NCBI GenBank assembly: GCA_030691585.1
Contig: JAUYEC010000189.1
Span: 1 to 10,453 of the forward strand
Direction of reading: 5' to 3'
Source of the DNA: Candidatus Omnitrophota bacterium
Lineage (GTDB): Bacteria; Omnitrophota; Gorgyraeia; Gygaellales; Profunditerraquicolaceae
Length of the DNA stretch: 10,453 bases
The position numbers were made by a program, and so were the translations under genes. Shown here piece after piece: positions 6,744 to 10,453 of this stretch. A model generated the notes under the pieces. That model saw only the letters and a program-made list of their open reading frames with translations. It did not search any database and was not told where the DNA came from. Position 1 is the first letter of the stretch. The number at the start of each line of letters is the position of its first letter.

Positions 6744-9411
6744 CGGTCTCTCCTTGTTCTTTTACGCGCAATCCGCGTTTCGTATCGTATAATACCGTTA
6801 CAAGTTCCCCACGGGCATTAACGGCCGTACCGGTAAAAATTTCCCCGTGCTCCTGCAACGCAACAATAACGCAGTATTTACCCTTATCCGGCATCCTGTT
6901 TTTAGCGTCATCTATCGCCTTCCGATTTGTCTCATCTTCGCTCTTTATTCTATACTGCGAAACCGATACTTCCGAAAGCATCCAGTCGTTGCCCTGCCCC
7001 ACGCGAAAATATGGAACCAACACACCGTTATTCCAAACAGCCAGACGTACCGTTGTCCGGACATCGCCTATCCGCGTAGGCGCTTTTTCATCTTCGGCCC
7101 ATTTGAGGCCATCAGGTAAATAACCCTCTTTTAATTTTAAGGTTTGAAACTGCCCCATACTCGCTTTTGCCTTGTCTTTGCCACCGGCGCGATTCTCCTG
7201 TCTCTCCAATGCCTGCGGAATACTGCTTTGAACTGACTCCGCATAAACAGATTCAACCATCGACCGAGCATCCTGCGGCATACGAAACTTCTTATTTTCA
7301 ACAAGCCAACGCGCGGTCAACCACAACTGCCCATGATGTTCATACACACCGGCTGCCTTTGGAAAAATACTTTTATACCAATCTGCTGTTATTTCTCCAC
7401 CAAGCCACGGCATATATACCAGAAGTTCCGATGTTCCTCTTTTATCGCGCGCGTCAATACGGTTTCCCTGCGCGTCGCGTGAATGACGACACAAACGACC
7501 AGCGCGTTGAATAATCAAATCTATGGGCGCTAAATCCGTTACCATGAAGTCAAAATCAATATCAAGCGATTGCTCAACAACCTGCGTAGCAATTACCGCT
7601 TTTCCTGAACGCGTTGCCTCCCCTGACTTAGCGCCGAAGTCTTGAATAATTTGTTTTTCTATCAACAATCGGTCACCTAACGCAAACCGGGCATGAAACA
7701 AGGTAACTTTTCCCACTCCTATTTCCCTGTTTAATGCTTCATACGCCTCTTGAGCGTCAAAAACAGTGTTGCGCAACCAGCAAATATTCTTCCCGCTTTT
7801 GACTGCCGTTTCTATTCGCTCGCCTATTTCGTTTTTTTCGTAAAGCGCCGTCACCACAACCTCCCTATGTAAATACTTGGGTGATACAATAGGTTCTTCG
7901 ATAAACTTTGCGCCAACCATTCCGCTCACTAAGGGATACTGAACACTTATTCCAACATTTCGGTCAAAATCCATATTCCGGCCTTCAGCAAAAGCCGCAA
8001 AAAAAGCTTTCCTCTGTATCTGCGGTAATGTAGCAGATAACAAAATCACGTTTCCACCCTGCGCCGCATGAAAAGTAAGTAATGTACAAAGCAATTTATT
8101 CATATACGAATCATAGGCGTGAACCTCATCCACGATCAGTACTTTTCCGTGCAGCCCAAAAAGCCTCAACGACTGATGCCTTGCCGGCAACACCGCAAGT
8201 AACGCTTGATCTATTGTGCCTACGCCGACATGCGCCAACAACGCTTTTTTGCGGTTATCATACAGCCACACCCGCGCGTCCACCCCGGCATCTTCATTTG
8301 CATCAGTGGTATCAGGATTGTCGTTATTCTCAAGAGCAAGGCATTGTCTGCTCGCACTATGCGCAAGGATGAGCGCCGGATTGGTTTTATCAGCATAAAA
8401 CTTGCGGTATACCTTTTCTACGCGTTCATGCATAGCGTTAGCTGTTGCCATTGTCGGCAGGCCGAAATATATACCTTCCGCATGCCCTGCGGCGATCAAA
8501 CGATGAGTAAGAATAAGCGCGGCTTCAGTTTTTCCTGCGCCAGTTATCTCTTCCATGATAAAAAGACCGGGATCCTTGTGAATAACAATATTCTCAACAA
8601 GCCGCTGCAATGGCGTTACACGCCTTATATGCTCAAAAATCTCGGATCCACAAGCCGGTTTTGACGATGCTAACGGTTCCACGCCGCTCCCGCTAATTGC
8701 CCTGTCCGCTTGTGGCAAAGCCTGTTGTTGCCAATATTCATAGGATGAACGCGGCTCTTGGCAATAGGAAAACCACCGCTTATCTGAACCCAACCAATCA
8801 GATAGGACCATCAACCCAGCTACTTGCCATGATAATTCTTTCATCAGCGTCTCGTCACGGAGCAAAAAAGGGATATCATCGGGAACCCCGAATAAACTGC
8901 GCGCTTCTAAAATAAATTCAATTGCATCATTTGCCACCTCCGCTGGAAATTGCGTTACAAGCGGCATCGCTGCCATTATCTGCACCGGTGGTCTACCATG
9001 ATGACCGGATGAAGCTGAAAACCATGAACCAAGAAAATCACAAATAGTGAGCGCATCACAATCAAAAATCCTCCCGGCGTTTTCGCGCAAAAAACGATAT
9101 CCCAACGACCAATGTTTTTCCTGATATACCGCATTCAATACCACTCTTCGTAAAATCAGAACCATATCTGGTCGTTGATTCTGAAATCCATCAGAAAATT
9201 TTCCAATATCATGAATCGCGCATAAAAAAGTAATGAACGGTATTATTTCTTTCTCGTTGCACGAAAGGCGACGCGCAATTTGTTTAGCAATCCCCAGTCT
9301 ATCCGCTAACCTCATCCCAACCGCCGCAACATCTAAGGAATGATAAACAAGCGGATGATACTTATTGCCTTCTTTTTCTGCTTTACCCCAATACCGAAAA
9401 TATGCTTTCAT
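6727..9411 (-). CDS. cas3: CRISPR-associated helicase-nuclease Cas3 (type I-E)
   Basis: Cas3 is recruited by target-bound Cascade, nicks the displaced strand and degrades it while translocating 3' to 5'. Numbering from the upstream ATG at 9417, the HD nuclease domain has His26, His69-Asp70 (IHDIGK), His139-His140 and Asp207 (LSDWLGS). The SF2 helicase follows with Walker A ITGAGKT (291-297), DEVH (430-433), SAT (461-463) and motif VI QRAGRLCRH (637-645). A Cas3 C-terminal domain completes the protein, at 894-896 residues against 888 in E. coli. I prefer the ATG at 9411 because GAGGA lies 6 bases before it; for the ATG at 9417 the same GAGGA would have no spacing. It is the first gene of the operon and overlaps cas8e by 17 bases. 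Confidence 0.98.
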   Translation of the reverse strand: MKAYFRYWGKAEKEGNKYHPLVYHSLDVAAVGMRLADRLGIAKQIARRLSCNEKEIIPFITFLCAIHDIGKFSDGFQNQRPDMVLILRRVVLNAVYQEKHWSLGYRFLRENAGRIFDCDALTICDFLGSWFSASSGHHGRPPVQIMAAMPLVTQFPAEVANDAIEFILEARSLFGVPDDIPFLLRDETLMKELSWQVAGLMVLSDWLGSDKRWFSYCQEPRSSYEYWQQQALPQADRAISGSGVEPLASSKPACGSEIFEHIRRVTPLQRLVENIVIHKDPGLFIMEEITGAGKTEAALILTHRLIAAGHAEGIYFGLPTMATANAMHERVEKVYRKFYADKTNPALILAHSASRQCLALENNDNPDTTDANEDAGVDARVWLYDNRKKALLAHVGVGTIDQALLAVLPARHQSLRLFGLHGKVLIVDEVHAYDSYMNKLLCTLLTFHAAQGGNVILLSATLPQIQRKAFFAAFAEGRNMDFDRNVGISVQYPLVSGMVGAKFIEEPIVSPKYLHREVVVTALYEKNEIGERIETAVKSGKNICWLRNTVFDAQEAYEALNREIGVGKVTLFHARFALGDRLLIEKQIIQDFGAKSGEATRSGKAVIATQVVEQSLDIDFDFMVTDLAPIDLIIQRAGRLCRHSRDAQGNRIDARDKRGTSELLVYMPWLGGEITADWYKSIFPKAAGVYEHHGQLWLTARWLVENKKFRMPQDARSMVESVYAESVQSSIPQALERQENRAGGKDKAKASMGQFQTLKLKEGYLPDGLKWAEDEKAPTRIGDVRTTVRLAVWNNGVLVPYFRVGQGNDWMLSEVSVSQYRIKSEDETNRKAIDDAKNRMPDKGKYCVIVALQEHGEIFTGTAVNARGELVTVLYDTKRGLRVKEQGETDESDS

Positions 9412-9417
9412 ACTCAT

Positions 9418-9658
9418 TCCTCAAAACTCTTCTTCTGAATATACTATTGGTTAACATTCTTTTGAAGATTCTCTTTCTTTCAAATATTATGCCTCGAAAC
9501 AATCGGCCACTTAAGCCGCTTTGCCAGAGCATGCTTGCCACCTAATGCCTATAATTTCAGTCCGTAACAAATTGTCACGACCTCACCTCTTTTGTTGCTA
9601 AACTCTGCTTAAAGCTACAAGCTTCAGTTGTCGACAACGTGTCGACAACTCACCGATA
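9418..9658 (-). promoter_or_regulatory. Long leader (about 240 bases) between the predicted cas start site and cas3
   Basis: No recognised gene lies here. The stretch contains a perfect 11+11 bp palindrome near its upstream end (9626-9650) and a weaker one, GTAACAA-A-TTGTCAC, at 9564-9578. Three TGGC-containing short repeats (about 9500-9545) resemble the ends of IS21-family elements. A possible 49-codon basic reading frame starts at 9532 with AGGTGG 5 bases upstream and overlaps the cas3 start. A leader this long before a defence operon suggests post-initiation control, but no known riboswitch was recognised. Confidence 0.4.
9626..9650. promoter_or_regulatory. Perfect 25-bp palindrome, likely operator of the cas operon
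   Basis: AGTTGTCGACA (9626-9636) and TGTCGACAACT (9640-9650) are exact reverse complements separated by three bases. The same site can be read as two adjacent palindromes, GTTGTCGACAAC followed by the near-copy GTGTCGACAAC. It begins about 8-10 bases downstream of the start site predicted from the extended -10 element, which is where a bound repressor blocks the polymerase. It has no T-run and is unlikely to be a terminator. I could not match it to a named regulator. Confidence 0.6.
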
Positions 9659-9665
9659 CTTTCAT

Positions 9666-9693
9666 ATTATACCAATAGCCACGCGGATTTACA
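9666..9693 (-). promoter_or_regulatory. Promoter for the cas3-led operon (extended -10)
   Basis: The minus strand has a perfect TATAAT (9666-9671) preceded by TGG, giving the extended -10 motif TGnTATAAT. A weak -35 candidate, TGTAAA (9688-9693, three of six consensus bases), lies 16 bases upstream. Start of transcription is expected near 9658-9660. An inverted pair, ACCGATA (minus strand, 9695-9701) and TATCGGT (minus strand, 9652-9658), brackets the promoter. This is the only convincing promoter seen upstream of the eight cas genes and the DinD-like gene. Confidence 0.65.
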
Positions 9694-9710
9694 CTATCGG
9701 TAAGCGTCTC

Positions 9711-9766
9711 AAAAATAAAAAACCTCCGCCGGACGCAATTTGCGCCAACGAAGGTTTTTCTTTTTT
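9711..9766. terminator. Bidirectional intrinsic terminator between the macro-Nudix gene and the cas promoter
   Basis: A hairpin pairs AAAAACCT (9718-9725) with AGGTTTTT (9752-9759). It continues through interrupted GC pairs to an apical CGC/GCG closed by a short AATTT loop. T-runs follow on both strands: toward the right on the plus strand (9755-9766) and toward the left on the minus strand (9722-9711, interrupted by one A). On the minus strand it would end transcription of the macro-Nudix gene and insulate the cas promoter just downstream. Confidence 0.7.
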
Positions 9767-9847
9767 AGAGTGGAGGATTTGCCCCTTCAAACTTCACCAC
9801 TATTGCATATAATATATGCTCTAATTATCCCGCTTAATTCATATCCG
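9767..9847. other. 3' untranslated stretch with small hairpin and AT palindrome
   Basis: This is the short gap between the macro-Nudix stop codon and the terminator. A hairpin can form at 9769-9801 (AGTGG with CCACT, then GGA with TTC and TTTG with CAAA, loop CCCCTT); it pairs better as plus-strand RNA because one G-T wobble becomes A-C on the other strand. An AT-rich palindrome, GCATATA-A-TATATGC, lies at 9805-9819. No gene is apparent, and neither element has a known function. Confidence 0.35.
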
Positions 9848-10453
9848 TCAAGGATTTTTTAACGATTGCATGTAATCCTCAATGATCTTCTTGTGGTCAA
9901 AGGCAAATTCCAGCTTCAAGATCTCGTTTAGTTTTACGACCTTGGCGGCTGCGGCGTCGTCGCCGGCCTTGGGCTTGCCTTTGGCCTTGGCGGTAAACAC
10001 CGTGCCGATGGTATGAAAACGCGGGTCGCGGTCGGGCTGGGAATAGGTGTGAAACTGCTTTAAGCCGATCAGATCAAGACCTGTCTCTTCTTTCGCCTCC
10101 CTGGTTACCGCGTCTTCCAGGCTCTCGCCGTAATCCACAAAACCTCCGGGCAAAGCAAAACCAAAAGGCGGATTACTTCTTTCGATAACCACAATGCCGT
10201 CGTCGATCTCAATGATCGCATCTACGGTAGTAAACGGGCCCTGCTGAAGTTTGTAGATAATGTACTCCAGATAACCGACCACTCCTTTTTGAAAAACCTC
10301 ATACGCCTCTTTATCGTTAAGGCAAAAAACGATCTCTTTAAGCGTTGTTTCGTCTTCTTTAATATGCCTGAAGACTTCCTGCGCCATCACCTTGGCCGAG
10401 GCCAGGTACGGGAAACCGCCGGTGCCGCAGCCTAATGCCGGAAAAGCGATAGA
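9848..10453 (-). CDS. Macrodomain-Nudix fusion protein, probable ADP-ribose pyrophosphatase (5' end outside window)
   Basis: The frame stays open to the right edge, so the visible 201 residues are the C-terminal part of a longer protein; the GTG at 10390 is an internal codon. The first 21 visible residues include FPALGCGTGGFPYLASAKVM, which with the following DETTLKEIVFCLNDKEAYEVF match the end of an ADP-ribose-binding macrodomain (the G-rich phosphate loop and the last strand). A Nudix domain follows. Its box fits GX5EX7REUXEEXGU exactly (10144-10076; key residues GGFVDYGE...REAKEETGL), and QPDRDPRFHT downstream is the pattern of ADP-ribose pyrophosphatases. The expected reaction is ADP-ribose to AMP plus ribose-5-phosphate, with the macrodomain perhaps binding or releasing ADP-ribose. 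It has its own terminator and is locally GC-rich (36 of 60 bases in the line at 9961-10020), so it is probably not part of the cas operon. Confidence 0.88.
   Translation of the reverse strand, partial: SIAFPALGCGTGGFPYLASAKVMAQEVFRHIKEDETTLKEIVFCLNDKEAYEVFQKGVVGYLEYIIYKLQQGPFTTVDAIIEIDDGIVVIERSNPPFGFALPGGFVDYGESLEDAVTREAKEETGLDLIGLKQFHTYSQPDRDPRFHTIGTVFTAKAKGKPKAGDDAAAAKVVKLNEILKLEFAFDHKKIIEDYMQSLKNP

Noticed and set aside
8206..8664. Plus-strand open frame of 152 codons inside cas3, and other plus-strand frames opposite cas genes
   Set aside because: They lie antisense to well-supported cas genes, show no recognisable protein features and are shadows of the coding strand.
9491..9545. tRNA fragment (TTCGAGGC-like T-arm) upstream of cas3
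   Set aside because: No acceptor stem, anticodon arm or CCA context could be folded.
9626..9650. LexA box controlling an SOS-linked cas operon
   Set aside because: The palindrome does not match the LexA consensus of gamma-proteobacteria (CTGT-N8-ACAG) or Gram-positives (CGAAC-N4-GTTCG), so no LexA claim is made despite the DinD-like gene.
10388..10390. GTG start for the Nudix gene
   Set aside because: The frame is open further upstream and encodes macrodomain sequence, so this codon is internal.

Overview
The window holds a complete type I-E CRISPR-Cas locus, all on the minus strand, so it reads from right to left. The order is cas3, cas8e (cse1), a DinD/BRO-N-like gene, cse2 (cas11e), cas7e, cas5e, cas6e, cas1e, cas2e, a short leader, and the first repeat of the array, which is cut off by the left edge. 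All eight I-E proteins are recognisable, close to normal length, and carry their key catalytic or signature residues, so the system looks intact.

The unusual element is the gene at 4392-5210, a DNA-damage-inducible protein D / BRO-N antirepressor-like protein. It sits between the two Cascade subunit genes cas8e and cse2. It is not loosely inserted: gaps of 9 and 12 bases separate it from its neighbours, and both junctions have a TAA stop running straight into the next gene's Shine-Dalgarno (TAAGGAG), as the cse2/cas7e junction nearly does. It is probably co-transcribed and translationally coupled with Cascade. I know of no standard I-E operon with this gene, and it is the best candidate for an undescribed accessory component.

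Right of cas3 is a 430-base intergenic region (9418-9847). It holds a bidirectional terminator, a good extended -10 promoter facing cas3, a perfect 11+11 bp inverted repeat just downstream of the predicted start site (a likely operator), a 7-bp inverted repeat bracketing the promoter, and a leader of about 240 bases with a possible small basic ORF and possible IS21-like end sequence. Beyond it, running off the right edge, is a minus-strand gene encoding the C-terminal end of a macrodomain fused to a Nudix ADP-ribose pyrophosphatase domain.

Expected workings: Cas1-Cas2 acquire spacers at the leader end, Cas6e processes the array transcript, Cas8e/Cse2/Cas7e/Cas5e/Cas6e form Cascade, and Cas3 degrades the target. 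The organism is a bacterium with strong AGGAG-type ribosome binding sites and moderate GC content. The right-flank gene is locally richer in GC than the middle of cas8e. I cannot assign a phylum from this window; an uncultivated lineage is possible but unproven.
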